A stretch of DNA of 64,000 nt from a virus. The notes beneath the pieces were generated by a model that saw nothing but the letters and a program-made list of their open reading frames with translations, did not search any database and was not told the origin of the DNA. Position 1 is the first letter of the stretch; every line of letters starts with the position of its first letter. The stretch covers positions 1-64,000 of IMG/VR virus record IMGVR_UViG_3300036851_000098; one strand, given 5' to 3'. The translations under genes were made by a program, and so were the position numbers. Positions 15,096 through 24,756 of the stretch are shown piece by piece.

Positions 15096-15120
15096 TCGCG
15101 TGAGAAACACGCCATCTAAT
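15095..15120 (+). promoter_or_regulatory. TTCGCG-N14-TCTAAT promoter 11
   Basis: Begins in the T-tract of the preceding RNA unit. TCTAAT is followed by GAGACCC and AAAAGG before ATG 15147. Confidence 0.7.
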
Positions 15121-15146
15121 GAGACCCTACAAATAAAAGGATTTTC

Positions 15147-15305
15147 ATGAACAAGTTTCTCGAAAACCTTCGTCGTGAGGCCGAGGAAAACCCGGTCGCA
15201 GCTCTCGCTGCAGCAGCAGCCCTGCTGACAGCGATCACCAGCTTCCGCAACTCCAACTCATGGCGCAAGGAGACGAATCGCCGCGTCAAGATGTCCAAGA
15301 AGTAG
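15147..15305 (+). CDS. Small Ala-rich helical protein
   Basis: 52 aa with a charged start, a hydrophobic Ala/Leu helix (VAALAAAAALLTAITSF) and a basic tail (RRVKMSKK). Probably membrane associated. Own promoter and terminator. Confidence 0.65.
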   Translation: MNKFLENLRREAEENPVAALAAAAALLTAITSFRNSNSWRKETNRRVKMSKK

Positions 15306-15315
15306 ACGTCCAGAA

Positions 15316-15346
15316 TGAGGAGCCCTAACACGGCTTCTCATTTTTT
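15316..15346 (+). terminator. Intrinsic terminator
   Basis: TGAGGAGCC pairs with GGCTTCTCA around CTAACAC, followed by T6. Confidence 0.85.
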
Positions 15347-15371
15347 GCCAAACCCAAACTTTAGGAGTTCC

Positions 15372-16022
15372 ATGGAAGACTTTCCCGCTAACAGCGCCAG
15401 AATAAGAGCGCGATCTGAGGGACCACCCCCCGATCAGACGATCAGGCGCGGAGAGGCCATCGAGCAGGTTACATCTGCCGAGGTCCGTCAGCGGCGAAGG
15501 GGTCTTGGCCGTCGGGTCAAAGAGACATTTGTCGGTGGTAGTGGGCGTATGGCGTTCGACTACATGATCGCTGACGTCGTGGTTCCCGCAATTCAAGACA
15601 CCATCCTCGAAGCTCTTCAAGGTGGACTCGAACGGTTGATCAAGGGTGAGACTCGTCATAGACGAGGGTTCACTACCGCATCGCCATATACCAATCTTAC
15701 CAATCCTCCTCGCATCAACTATCAGAGTATGGGCCATACCCCTACAGCTCGGACTCTTTCACCTCAGGCTCGGACTCGTCACGATTTTCGAGATATCGTG
15801 ATTGCATCACGGCAGGAAGCAGATGAAGTTCTCGAACGGATGTACGATATTCTGGGTAAGTATGGCAGCGTATCGGTATCTGATCTATATGAGCTTACCG
15901 GCATCCAGAGCGGGCACACTGATCACAAGTGGGGCTGGGTGACCCTACGTGGTGCCAAGATCGCTCGGATGCGAAACCAGGGATATTTGTTGGATCTACC
16001 AATTCCGGAGCCTCTAGGCTAA
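15372..16022 (+). CDS. Conserved phage core protein (VSVADLYEL type)
   Basis: 216 aa, ATG after TTAGGAGTTCC. The pattern MEDFPANSAR… YMIADVVVPAIQDTI … LERLIKGET … ADEVLERMYDILGKYGSVSV … KWGWVTLRGA is a widely conserved hypothetical protein of Gram-positive siphophages, usually beside the genes found next here. The N-terminus is disordered and basic. Function unknown. Confidence 0.7.
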   Translation: MEDFPANSARIRARSEGPPPDQTIRRGEAIEQVTSAEVRQRRRGLGRRVKETFVGGSGRMAFDYMIADVVVPAIQDTILEALQGGLERLIKGETRHRRGFTTASPYTNLTNPPRINYQSMGHTPTARTLSPQARTRHDFRDIVIASRQEADEVLERMYDILGKYGSVSVSDLYELTGIQSGHTDHKWGWVTLRGAKIARMRNQGYLLDLPIPEPLG

Positions 16023-16255
16023 TGGCTAACGCCGAGCAAAAACGAGCGTTTGTCGCTAGTCTATATGTTGGCCCAGGTTGGATGCGCCGGGTTGCGAACA
16101 TGCTTGATGATCAAATCACGGCCATCTATCTAGATCATCAAGGAGAGAAGCAGCACCGTCTTCCGAAGCCCAAGCCGGAACCGGTACAGGAACATCTCGA
16201 TATTCCACTTGGGCACGGTCCTCACGCCAACGAGGACGAATTCCAAATCATTTAG
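16022..16255 (+). CDS. Hypothetical protein
   Basis: 77 aa, TAATGG overlap. Helical first half (VASLYVGPGWMRRVANMLDD) then a Pro/Lys-rich linker and acidic end. Conserved neighbour of the preceding gene. Confidence 0.55.
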   Translation: MANAEQKRAFVASLYVGPGWMRRVANMLDDQITAIYLDHQGEKQHRLPKPKPEPVQEHLDIPLGHGPHANEDEFQII

Positions 16256-16264
16256 GAGAGTTAG

Positions 16265-16435
16265 ATGGAGGAGTCGACCGAAGAAGAGTTTCGCGTCTCG
16301 CGTCCTCTTCCTTGCCCAGAGTGCCTAAGCGCAAAGGGTTTCAACAGAGTGGGTAAGTTCCGCTCGCAATGCCAAAACTGCAACGCGCTGATCCCAAACT
16401 CAGCGATTGACCAAGAAGATCAGGAGCCTCAATGA
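16265..16435 (+). CDS. Small zinc-ribbon protein
   Basis: 56 aa, ATG after AGGAGAGTTAG. CPEC and CQNC spaced by about 20 residues form a zinc ribbon. ATGA overlap with the next gene. Confidence 0.65.
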   Translation: MEESTEEEFRVSRPLPCPECLSAKGFNRVGKFRSQCQNCNALIPNSAIDQEDQEPQ

Positions 16436-17376
16436 GATTCGTACCAACCGCGATCAGTCGAAAGGTCGCTTCGCAAGCATTGCTTACCAAGAAGAACTCG
16501 CCGACGATCCTGTTCGGCGTGGGCGTCGTCAGCATGGTGGGCTCCACAGTCCTCGCATGCCGTGCGACTCTTAAAATGGAGGAGGCCCTCGACAAGATCG
16601 AGGACGACAAGAATCAGGCCGTGAAGACGAAGGAACTGGTCGACTCAGGTCAGATGAATTCAGATGTCACATATTCGGACAAGGAGCACAAGCGGGACCT
16701 CGCCATCATCAGCGTGCGTGGTGTTGGGAGTATTGCCAAGCTGTATGCGCCGTCGGTTATTCTTGGCGGTGTTGGCATTGTCTGTCTGACCAAGTCGCAT
16801 TCAATCCTTATGGAGCGTAATACGGCATTGACGGCAGCTTACATTACCATCGACAAGGCATTCTCGGCATACCGAGAGCGAGTGGTCGATCGCTACGGCG
16901 AGGACGTGGATCGCGAGCTTCGTTACGGCTCAGAGGAGATCGACGACATCGACGAGGAGACCGGTAAGGTCAAGACGTTGACTGTGGCGGCTTCTGGAGA
17001 GGTCTCGGGCTATGCCCGGTGGTTCGACGACACGAACGCCAACTGGAACGGCCCGGATTTCGATCGACACAACTGGCTATTTCTGCGTAATCAGCAGAAC
17101 TGGGCCAACGACATGCTTCGAGCTCGGGGGCATTTGTTTCTGAACGAGGTCTACTCGATGTTGGGGCTAACTCATACCTCAGCCGGAGCCATTGTGGGCT
17201 GGGTCTACAAGCGAGAGAACGAAGTCGGAGATAACTTCGTCGACTTTGGCTGCTGGGATCAAGAGAGCGGCCAGCCCAACGAGTTCTACAACGGCCGAGA
17301 GGGGATCCTACTCGACTTCAATGTCGACGGCCCCATTTGGGCACTTATCGATGACAGTGTTGCGAGGAACTCATGA
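16432..17376 (+). CDS. DUF6353-like membrane protein
   Basis: 314 aa. Two TM segments (SPTILFGVGVVSMVGSTVLA and SVILGGVGIVCLTKS) bracket a charged loop. The helix AAYITIDKAFSAYRERVVD and a C-terminal soluble domain with repeated WNGPDFD and WANDMLRARGHLFLNEVY motifs complete it. This is the usual DUF6353 architecture in phage core blocks. It overlaps both neighbours by four bases. Function unknown. Confidence 0.75.
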   Translation: MRFVPTAISRKVASQALLTKKNSPTILFGVGVVSMVGSTVLACRATLKMEEALDKIEDDKNQAVKTKELVDSGQMNSDVTYSDKEHKRDLAIISVRGVGSIAKLYAPSVILGGVGIVCLTKSHSILMERNTALTAAYITIDKAFSAYRERVVDRYGEDVDRELRYGSEEIDDIDEETGKVKTLTVAASGEVSGYARWFDDTNANWNGPDFDRHNWLFLRNQQNWANDMLRARGHLFLNEVYSMLGLTHTSAGAIVGWVYKRENEVGDNFVDFGCWDQESGQPNEFYNGREGILLDFNVDGPIWALIDDSVARNS

Positions 17377-18338
17377 ACAACTCTATTTCAGAGAAGTTCC
17401 AGGAGCTCTCAGAGCATATTCTCCCGCATGTCAAGACCGCGGCAAAGGACCAGGTCATCGAGGTTCTGAACGAAGCTTCGATCGAGGCTTTGGCTGAATC
17501 TGCCGCTCAGAAGGATGCTATGGTTCGGATTACCGAGTCCATGAGCAAAATCAAGGTCCAGTTCGGTCTTCTCGGAATCGCAATGGGTGCGACCGCTGGA
17601 GGAATGGCTGCTTTCGCCATCGCATACCGCAAGGCGGAGACAAAGTACTCCAAGATCGCCGATGAAGAGATCGAGGAGATGCGCGAGCACTACCAGGCGA
17701 AGAGTCTGGCGCTGGAAGCCGACAAAGGTAAGGGCGACCTTGAGGAGATCGTCAAGGAGAGGGGATATTCTTCTCCCGAATCCCAGAGTGTCCCTCAGCC
17801 AATGGCAATTCAGCCTCCGTTGAAGGTGGTGGAGGAGGCCGCAGAAGCAGTCGAAGGATCAGTAGATCTGGATGCTCCTGAGAACGCCTCTATCAAGGCG
17901 CAGGTCGGTGAGCCTGAACCTAGAAACATATTCCAGCAGGCTGAGACCACTCACGAGTGGGACTGGGAAGCTGAGCGACGGAGTCGACGGCCGAATAAGC
18001 CGTATGTCGTGCATGCCGACGAGCGCCATGAGATCGAGGAGTACCACGATGTCAGCCTGACGTACTACGAGGTAGACGACGTTCTGTGTGACGATCGAGA
18101 CGAAATCGTCGATCCGGCCGATCGTGACGAACTCATCGGAGAAGCGAACTTGGAGCGGTTTGGCCATGGTTCGGGCGATGCGTCTGTCGTCTATATTCGG
18201 AACGACAAACTTGAGATCCTCTACGAGGTGATCAAATCGCCGAATTCCTTTGCGGAGGAAGTGCACGGAATCAAGCACGAGTCCTATGACCGAGGAAACC
18301 TTAGGCGCATGCGAATGAGGGAGATGGATGACGAATGA
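17373..18338 (+). CDS. Conserved phage core membrane protein
   Basis: 321 aa. One TM helix (LLGIAMGATAGGMAAFAIAYR, about residues 69-89) then a coiled coil, a Pro-rich linker and an acidic C-terminal domain ending HGIKHESYDRGNLRRMRM. The gene follows the DUF6353 gene with an ATGA overlap, a linkage common in related phages. Function unknown. Confidence 0.65.
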   Translation: MNNSISEKFQELSEHILPHVKTAAKDQVIEVLNEASIEALAESAAQKDAMVRITESMSKIKVQFGLLGIAMGATAGGMAAFAIAYRKAETKYSKIADEEIEEMREHYQAKSLALEADKGKGDLEEIVKERGYSSPESQSVPQPMAIQPPLKVVEEAAEAVEGSVDLDAPENASIKAQVGEPEPRNIFQQAETTHEWDWEAERRSRRPNKPYVVHADERHEIEEYHDVSLTYYEVDDVLCDDRDEIVDPADRDELIGEANLERFGHGSGDASVVYIRNDKLEILYEVIKSPNSFAEEVHGIKHESYDRGNLRRMRMREMDDE

Positions 18339-18870
18339 CCAACTTAGAGAAGACTATCTAGGCTGGTTAGCGCCTCAACTCGGAATCGAGAACGGTAATC
18401 CGGGCAAGACCTATAATGAACTTCTCATTGCAATGTTCGAGAAGGAATTTGGTTGGGTTTTGCCCATGGATGAGAATCGAATGGTGGATGGCACTGACTT
18501 GCGAGTGGAGTATGCCCGCAAGCATCATATTCGCCCAAACACCTTGGAATTCCTTGGCGGGTGTTCGTTTCTTGAGGTTTTGATAGGACTTTCTCGTCGT
18601 CTGTCTTTTGCCGCAGGGGAGGATGCTCCAGGGTGGGCCTGGCAGCTTATTTGTAATCTCGAACTGCACAAGATGCCAGATCCACTCACGCGGCACAAGT
18701 ACCGAAAGGTGCAAGAAATCATGGATGGTGTAATTGGTAGGACGTATGCACCCGATGGCACCGGTGGGTTTTTTCCTCTGGCTTGGCCGGATGATGATCA
18801 AACCACAGTCGAACTCTGGTATCAGATGCATTCGTTTGTCGAAGAATTACATCCGGAGCATCGAAGATGA
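18328..18870 (+). CDS. Conserved phage protein (WxxPMDENR type)
   Basis: 180 aa. The N-terminal part FGWVLPMDENRMVDGTDLR, LGGCSFLEVLIGLSRRLSF and a C-terminal WYQMHSFVEEL motif define a common hypothetical protein of Gram-positive phages in this same gene order. Soluble, mainly helical. Overlaps the previous gene by eleven bases. Confidence 0.7.
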   Translation: MTNDQLREDYLGWLAPQLGIENGNPGKTYNELLIAMFEKEFGWVLPMDENRMVDGTDLRVEYARKHHIRPNTLEFLGGCSFLEVLIGLSRRLSFAAGEDAPGWAWQLICNLELHKMPDPLTRHKYRKVQEIMDGVIGRTYAPDGTGGFFPLAWPDDDQTTVELWYQMHSFVEELHPEHRR

Positions 18871-19091
18871 CCAATATAGAGGTAGGGATCAAGAAGGAGA
18901 GTTCACACAAGAGGCCGAAAGAAGTTGCTCATGATGAATCACCGGCCGTAGTCAGTAGTCACGCTTTCGAACCCATCGCAGAATGGTGGTCGAGGTGTAA
19001 GCATTGCTCTCTATATGAAGCTGCTCACGCTGAGACCACTCTGCATCATCCGGTTGGGTACGTTTCCGACGATATGCAAGCCGAGGAGTAG
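18867..19091 (+). CDS. Hypothetical Cys/His protein
   Basis: 74 aa, ATGA overlap. WWSRCKHCSLYEAAHAE holds a CxxC and His, a possible metal site. No known domain. Confidence 0.5.
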   Translation: MTNIEVGIKKESSHKRPKEVAHDESPAVVSSHAFEPIAEWWSRCKHCSLYEAAHAETTLHHPVGYVSDDMQAEE

Positions 19092-19093
19092 TA

Positions 19094-19327
19094 GTGGAAG
19101 AGAGTAGCACTGAGCGATTTCTTCGTTTGATGAATGAACAAAACATCGCAATCGCTGCCCAGGATGCTCAGAAAATCAGCAATCGATCTACGCCAGACCC
19201 AGTCCGACTACAAAGAGACCAGGAACGTCGAGAAAAATATGGCGAATTGCGAGCTCGTGAGCATCCTGGTAAACGCCCAAAGCAAGCGCACAGCATATTT
19301 CCTTATATAGATCTTTCGAAGGACTAG
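19094..19327 (+). CDS. Hypothetical protein
   Basis: 77 aa, GTG start two bases after the preceding stop. Highly charged, helical, with LRLMNEQNIAIAAQDAQ. Directly precedes the replication polyprotein. Confidence 0.5.
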   Translation: MEESSTERFLRLMNEQNIAIAAQDAQKISNRSTPDPVRLQRDQERREKYGELRAREHPGKRPKQAHSIFPYIDLSKD

Positions 19328-19347
19328 ATTAGGAGAGAGGAGGTTTA

Positions 19348-22300
19348 GTGGATTTCTATCAGATCCTTGCACGCGAAACAAAGGACAAGAACGATCCGAG
19401 GTTGGAGTTGTACCCTGACTTCGTGGTCGGGCGCTCTGAGGATCTGATGGTCCAAGGCGGTAAGTTCTACGCCATTTGGGATGAAGAGAAGGGCCTATGG
19501 TCTCGCGATGAATATGACGTTCAGCGTCTTGTCGATGAGGATCTTCGGCAAACGAGAGAGCGGTTGGAACAGGATACAGGCCAGAAGTACACCGTGAAGT
19601 TCATGCGGTCATTCCACTCGAACATCTGGGCGCAGTTCCGGAAGTTCATGGCACATATTTCGGATAACAGCAAGCCCTTGGACCGAAAGTTGGTGTTCGC
19701 CAACACGGAAGTGAAGAAGAAGGACTACGCTAGCAAGAAGCTTCCCTATGACATCGGTGAAGGTGATATTTCCGCATGGGAAGAACTGACATCAACTCTG
19801 TATTCTCCAGACGAACGAGCGAAGATCGAGTGGGCGATCGGGTCAATTGTTGCCGGGGATTCAAAGAAGATCCAGAAGTTCCTGGTGTTCTACGGACCTC
19901 CAGGTACCGGGAAGTCAACGATCTTAAATATCATTCAGCAACTGTTCGAGGGGTATACGACTTCCTTCGATGGGAAGGCCCTTGGGTCATCTAGCTCTCA
20001 GTTCGCTACTGAGGCATTCAAATATAACCCTCTGGTGGCTATTCAGCATGACGGCGATCTTAGTCGTATCGAGGACAATGCGCGGCTGAACTCTATTGTC
20101 GCTCACGAAGAAATGACGATGAACGAGAAGTATAAGCCTTCATATTCTTCAAGAATCGATGCCATGCTGTTCCTCGGATCGAATCAGCCGGTGAGAATCT
20201 CCGATGCCAAGTCGGGTATTATTCGTCGACTGATCGATATTCATCCGACAGGAATCAAGTTCGCGCCAAAGCGCTACCAAACGCTTATGACTCAGATCGG
20301 CTTTGAGCTTGGCGCCATAGCGCATCATTGTCATCAAGTATATTTGACGATGGGCAAGAACTTCTATAACGGTTATCGCCCGTTGGAGATGATGTTGCAG
20401 ACCGATGTCTTCTTCAACTTCATCGAAGCTTACTTCGATGTGTTCAAGAAGCAGAATTACACCACACTCAAGCAGGCTTACACGATGTATCGTGAGTACT
20501 GCGCTGAGAGCGGAATCGAGCGGCCCATGCCTCAGTACAAGATGCGTGAGGAACTGCGCAACTACTTTGATGAGTTCAAGGATAGAGGTGAGATCGATGG
20601 GGAAGCAGTTCGAAGCCTATATATGGGCTTCACGGCCGAGAAGTTCAAGACTCCTACGGATGATCCGACGCAGTTTTCGCTCGTCCTTGAAGAGAAGACG
20701 TCTCTGCTGGATGAGCTCCTCGCACGATTTCCCGCTCAGCTAGCAAACGCTGATGGGATGCCTACCAAACGGTGGGCAAATGTGACGACAACTCTTTCAG
20801 ATATTGATTCGCGAAAAATTCACTACGTGAAAGTTCCTGAAAAACACGTGGTTATCGACTTCGATCTGAAGGACCAAAATGGCCATAAAGCTCTGGAAAG
20901 AAACCTGGAAGCGGCATCTCACTGGCCTGCTACTTATGCAGAGATCAGCAAGTCCGGCTCAGGAATCCATCTTCATTACAACTACACCGGAGGCGATGTC
21001 TCAGATCTCAGGCGTGATTACGCTGATGGGATCGAAGTTAAGGTTTATACTGGTGACGCCTCTCTCCGTCGACGACTTACTCGCTGTAATAACGTGGGAG
21101 TGGCCGAAATCTCCAGCGGGCTTCCGCTAAAAGACAAGAGGGAGCCGATGCTAAAGACAAAAACTATGCAGAGCGAACAAGGGCTCCGAGATTTGATTCA
21201 GCGGAATCTTCGTAAGGAGATTCATCCTGGAACCAAGCCTTCGGTGGACTTCATCAAGAAGGTCCTCGATGATGCTTACGAGTCAGGTATTCAGTATGAC
21301 GTGACCGATCTTCGTAGTCGTATTGTCGCTTTCGCCAACAACTCCTCCAATCAGGCGCAGGCGTGTCTGAAGACGGTCAACGAGATGCGATGGAAGTCAG
21401 AAGAAGCTGGAGAAACCAAGGAGGAAGCCTTCACTTCCGACCATAATGTTGACGTAAAAGACGATCGCATTGCGTTCTTCGACGTAGAAGTCTATGAGAA
21501 CCTCTTCGTGATCTGCTGGAAATTCCAGGGATCTGATGAAGTGGTGAAGATGGTCAACCCAAAGGCCCATGAGGTCGCGGAGTTGTTCAGTCTCAAGCTG
21601 GTTGGTTTCTACAACCGTCGATACGACAATCATATTCTTTACGCAGCAGCTATGGGAGCCAGTAACGCGGAGCTCTTCACGTTGTCAAAGAAGTTGGTTA
21701 TTGATAACAACCGATCAGTGTCGTTTGCTCAGGCGTACAATCTCTCATACGCTGATATTTGGGAGTTCTCGTCTGAGAAGAAGTCTCTGAAGAAGTTCGA
21801 GATTGACCTGGGGATCCTGCACATGGAGCTGGATATTCCTTGGGATCAGCCTGTTGACGAGAAGGATTGGCCCAGAGTTGTGGCATACTGTGAAAACGAC
21901 GTGCGCGCAACCGAAGCCGTGTTTGAGGATCGTAAGGGGGACTTCACAGCGCGGCTAATTCTAGCTGAGTTGTCTGGTTTGACCCCCAACGATACTACGC
22001 AAAACCATACCGCCAAGATCATATTTGGCGACAAGGTGAAGACAGCCAACAAAGACTTCGTCTACACCGATCTCTCGAAGGAGTTCCCCGGGTACAAGTT
22101 CGAGCTCGGAAAGAGCTATTACAAGGGGGAAGAGCCTGGCGAAGGTGGCTATGTGTATGCCGAGCCGGGTATGTATTCAAATGTCGCCGTCTTGGATGTT
22201 GCATCGATGCATCCGATGTCGATCATCAAGCTGAACGCATTCGGTCCTTATACGCAGAAGTTCGAAGACTTGATCAAAGCTCGCATCGCGATCAAACGTA

Positions 22301-23205
22301 AAGATTTTGAGGCTGCCTCCTACATGATGGATGGGCGCCTGAAGCCGTTCCTCCTAAACGAGGACGAAAGCTATGACGTAGAGGGAGCTGACAAGCTTGC
22401 CTACGCACTCAAGATCGTGATCAATATTGTTTACGGTCTCACTTCTGCCAAGTTCGATAATCCGTTCCGCGATATTCGCAACGTCGACAACATCGTCGCC
22501 AAACGCGGCGCCTTATTCATGATCGATCTCAAGCACGCCTTGCAAGAGAAGGGCGTCTCGGTTGTGCACATCAAGACGGACTCTGTCAAGATCCCGGATA
22601 CTACTCCGGATATCATCAAATTTGTCACAGAGTTCGGTGCCAAGTACGGGTATGACTTCGAGCACGAAGAGACATATGACCGATTCTGCCTGGTCAACGA
22701 TGCGGTCTACGTGGCTGGGATTCAGGCAGTGCCTTGGGAAGAGAACTTCCCGAAGTATAAGTGGACTGCTGTTGGTGCACAGTTCCAGCACCCTTACGTC
22801 TTCAAGACGTTGTTCTCAGAAGAAGATATTTCGTTTGAGGATTATCGAGAGGGTCGTTCTGTCGTCAAGGGAGCGATGTATCTCGATAAAGCGGAAATGG
22901 AAGAGCCTGACTACACCAAGATGCGCCATATTGGCAAGACTGGCCTGTTCGTTCCAGTTCTGTCTGGTGGCGGAAAGCTTTACCGCGTCAACAAAGATAC
23001 AGATGCCGAAGGTCACGATATCGAAAAATACTACGCGGTGAGCGGTACTAAGGGCCATCTCTGGATGGATGCCGATGAAGCAAGCGAAGCCAACGAGAAG
23101 GGCAATCTCGAAATTGACATGTCATATTTCGAGAAATTGAAAGATGACGCCGTCAAGACGATCGAGAAGTTCGGTAACTTCGACGAATTCATAGGGAGGA
23201 AGTGA
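19348..23205 (+). CDS. SF3 helicase-primase-family B DNA polymerase fusion
   Basis: 1285 aa, GTG after GGAGAGAGGAGG. Residues 1-310 form a D5/SF3-type helicase with Walker A GPPGTGKST (about 183), the HDGD strand and the GSNQPVRI motif. Residues about 490-570 resemble a prim-pol-like domain (HVVIDFDLKD, SKSGSGIHLH). Residues 700-860 hold a 3'-5' exonuclease: FFDVEVYEN, FYNRRYDN, YCENDVRATE. Polymerase motifs A (LDVASMHPMS), B (KIVINIVYGLTSAKF) and C (HIKTDS) follow. Motif C has Lys where DTD is usual, leaving one Asp. One protein could unwind, prime and synthesise DNA. Primase assignment is the weakest part. Confidence 0.85.
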   Translation: MDFYQILARETKDKNDPRLELYPDFVVGRSEDLMVQGGKFYAIWDEEKGLWSRDEYDVQRLVDEDLRQTRERLEQDTGQKYTVKFMRSFHSNIWAQFRKFMAHISDNSKPLDRKLVFANTEVKKKDYASKKLPYDIGEGDISAWEELTSTLYSPDERAKIEWAIGSIVAGDSKKIQKFLVFYGPPGTGKSTILNIIQQLFEGYTTSFDGKALGSSSSQFATEAFKYNPLVAIQHDGDLSRIEDNARLNSIVAHEEMTMNEKYKPSYSSRIDAMLFLGSNQPVRISDAKSGIIRRLIDIHPTGIKFAPKRYQTLMTQIGFELGAIAHHCHQVYLTMGKNFYNGYRPLEMMLQTDVFFNFIEAYFDVFKKQNYTTLKQAYTMYREYCAESGIERPMPQYKMREELRNYFDEFKDRGEIDGEAVRSLYMGFTAEKFKTPTDDPTQFSLVLEEKTSLLDELLARFPAQLANADGMPTKRWANVTTTLSDIDSRKIHYVKVPEKHVVIDFDLKDQNGHKALERNLEAASHWPATYAEISKSGSGIHLHYNYTGGDVSDLRRDYADGIEVKVYTGDASLRRRLTRCNNVGVAEISSGLPLKDKREPMLKTKTMQSEQGLRDLIQRNLRKEIHPGTKPSVDFIKKVLDDAYESGIQYDVTDLRSRIVAFANNSSNQAQACLKTVNEMRWKSEEAGETKEEAFTSDHNVDVKDDRIAFFDVEVYENLFVICWKFQGSDEVVKMVNPKAHEVAELFSLKLVGFYNRRYDNHILYAAAMGASNAELFTLSKKLVIDNNRSVSFAQAYNLSYADIWEFSSEKKSLKKFEIDLGILHMELDIPWDQPVDEKDWPRVVAYCENDVRATEAVFEDRKGDFTARLILAELSGLTPNDTTQNHTAKIIFGDKVKTANKDFVYTDLSKEFPGYKFELGKSYYKGEEPGEGGYVYAEPGMYSNVAVLDVASMHPMSIIKLNAFGPYTQKFEDLIKARIAIKRKDFEAASYMMDGRLKPFLLNEDESYDVEGADKLAYALKIVINIVYGLTSAKFDNPFRDIRNVDNIVAKRGALFMIDLKHALQEKGVSVVHIKTDSVKIPDTTPDIIKFVTEFGAKYGYDFEHEETYDRFCLVNDAVYVAGIQAVPWEENFPKYKWTAVGAQFQHPYVFKTLFSEEDISFEDYREGRSVVKGAMYLDKAEMEEPDYTKMRHIGKTGLFVPVLSGGGKLYRVNKDTDAEGHDIEKYYAVSGTKGHLWMDADEASEANEKGNLEIDMSYFEKLKDDAVKTIEKFGNFDEFIGRK

Positions 23206-23330
23206 TGAGGGAAGAACTACAAGAAAAGCTAGTGCTAGGTGGGTTTGTGTTGATTGGGCTTGCCCAACTGGCACTCCACCCTCGAAAGACATACAACCTA
23301 GTCGTCCATAAAGTCGGCTGGCACAACTGA
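23205..23330 (+). CDS. 41-aa small membrane peptide
   Basis: ATG overlaps the polymerase stop (TGATG), RBS GGGAGGAAG. Hydrophobic centre LVLGGFVLIGLAQLAL, then a basic aromatic tail. Confidence 0.6.
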   Translation: MREELQEKLVLGGFVLIGLAQLALHPRKTYNLVVHKVGWHN

Positions 23331-23521
23331 TGGGAATCAACAACATAGGATTTCTTATCTCGGACGGCGACATTCACATTACGCTGCACCCTCCTGAGAG
23401 TTCGAGGATTATTCAAGCTCAAGCTGCATACGCACAAACTCTGATCGAAGCTCATCGCCGCGGAGAACATCCGTGGGGAAACATGCGACGAGATTGTCCG
23501 TTGTGCCAGCTGAATAAATAG
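23330..23521 (+). CDS. Hypothetical protein
   Basis: 63 aa, overlapping TGATG start. Beta-rich start then a helix with HRRGEHPWGNMRRDCPLC, one CxxC. No recognised family. Confidence 0.5.
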   Translation: MGINNIGFLISDGDIHITLHPPESSRIIQAQAAYAQTLIEAHRRGEHPWGNMRRDCPLCQLNK

Positions 23522-23531
23522 AAAGGAAATT

Positions 23532-23792
23532 TTGTCCCGACATATTATCGAGCAGGGGGAGAAGAAATACGTGTTCGGCTGGGATCAGTCGCTCATGAGC
23601 TTCTATCTTCAAATTCATGATCTACTCAAAGAGCCAGATCATGAGGATCGAATTCCTGTTTGGTTGGGGGCTACAGTAAATACTCGCATGTACGAAGTTG
23701 AGGAGCTTGTACATGCAGCTCAGAAGTATGGGCTACATATTGATCATCAAACGCAGGTCAAACTCTACGGAGAAAAAGATGATGGAGTCTAG
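23532..23792 (+). CDS. Conserved actinobacterial/phage hypothetical protein
   Basis: 86 aa, TTG start after GAAAGGAAATT. VFGWDQSLMSFYLQIHDL, VWLGATVN, EELVHAAQKYGLHI is a pattern I know from small proteins of actinobacterial plasmids and phages. Function unknown. Confidence 0.6.
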   Translation: MSRHIIEQGEKKYVFGWDQSLMSFYLQIHDLLKEPDHEDRIPVWLGATVNTRMYEVEELVHAAQKYGLHIDHQTQVKLYGEKDDGV

Positions 23793-24075
23793 AATAGAAG
23801 CATCTGCTGAGGAGAGGCAAAAAGTTCTTCTTAACATGCTAAACACTCTAGGCTCTTTGACAGTTCAGAAAGCATGGGAAGTTGGACATAGTGCAGGGTT
23901 CTACATCGGTGGCGATGTAGGTCTTGTCAAGGACGATCTAAAGGCGCTCAGTAATCAACGACTGGCTCGTCGACATGATGGGTTTTGGCGCCACATCAAT
24001 GAGCCGGATCGTATTCGGCGAAAGTATAAGCGGTGGGCTGATTACTGGACCCCGCTTGGGAAAGGAGTTAAGTGA
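23779..24075 (+). CDS. Putative winged-helix protein
   Basis: 98 aa, ATGATG start overlapping the previous gene. LLNMLNTLGSLTVQKAWEVG then DDLKALSNQRLARRHDGFWR and a basic tail suggest a winged-helix fold. Possibly DNA binding. Confidence 0.5.
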   Translation: MMESRIEASAEERQKVLLNMLNTLGSLTVQKAWEVGHSAGFYIGGDVGLVKDDLKALSNQRLARRHDGFWRHINEPDRIRRKYKRWADYWTPLGKGVK

Positions 24076-24545
24076 AGTATAGAAAGAAGCCACCTGTCGT
24101 CGAAGCCACTCAGTGGTGGAGAAACGGCGATCATCCCCAAGACAAGTCAAAGTCGGTAGACACCGCTGGTGGAGGAACTACTCTCACCGAAGGTAAGGTC
24201 GTCCGATATTTCCGCCGACTCAACGTTCCTGGGAATCGATTCTGTCAGGAATGTGGGCAGATTATGCAGCGGCACGGTCTCCTTAACGGACTGAACGGAG
24301 AAGAGGTCATCTGCCCTGGTGACTATATCGTCACCAACAAGCAGGGGCTTCTCTACCGAATGAGGTCCGTCGACTTCGAGGCTCAGTACGAGCCGTACGA
24401 TACGGTCGCTCATCCGTCGCCCAAGATGGATAAGCCCGAGCCGGTCTTGGCGGATGAGGAACAAGGGAAGAACCCTCCGAAGGAGGATAAATCCCCTCCC
24501 AAGAAGCCTGAGCCAATCACAGTCGATCCTGGCAAAGTAAGTTCG
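24072..24545 (+). CDS. Conserved phage protein (PGDY/W motif)
   Basis: 158 aa, GTG start. MKYRKKPPVVEATQWWRNGD, EGKVVRYFRRL, a CQECGQIMQRHG zinc-like site and CPGDYIVTNKQG belong to a common phage family with a PGDW motif. The C-terminus is Pro/Lys-rich and disordered. Paralogous domain at 25677. The stop is at 24546-24548, so the gene overlaps the next start. Confidence 0.65.
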
Positions 24546-24754
24546 TGAGGATTAACCAAGATACTCTGCGTCGAGATACGGTGGTATTGATAACCGAGAT
24601 CGACAAGCAGATCGAAGAAGCTAAGTCAGCTATGAGAGCCTCTACGTCGACTACGTTGACGCGCAACTTCTCAGCTGATTCCACGTATGCCACGTTGCTT
24701 GGAGCCAAGGCAACGGCATACAACACACTCGTACTCCTCCAAACCAAGAGATAA
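24545..24754 (+). CDS. Hypothetical helical protein
   Basis: 69 aa, GTG overlapping the previous stop. Two helices with a Ser/Thr-rich turn; no motif recognised. Confidence 0.55.
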   Translation: MRINQDTLRRDTVVLITEIDKQIEEAKSAMRASTSTTLTRNFSADSTYATLLGAKATAYNTLVLLQTKR

Positions 24755-24756
24755 AG

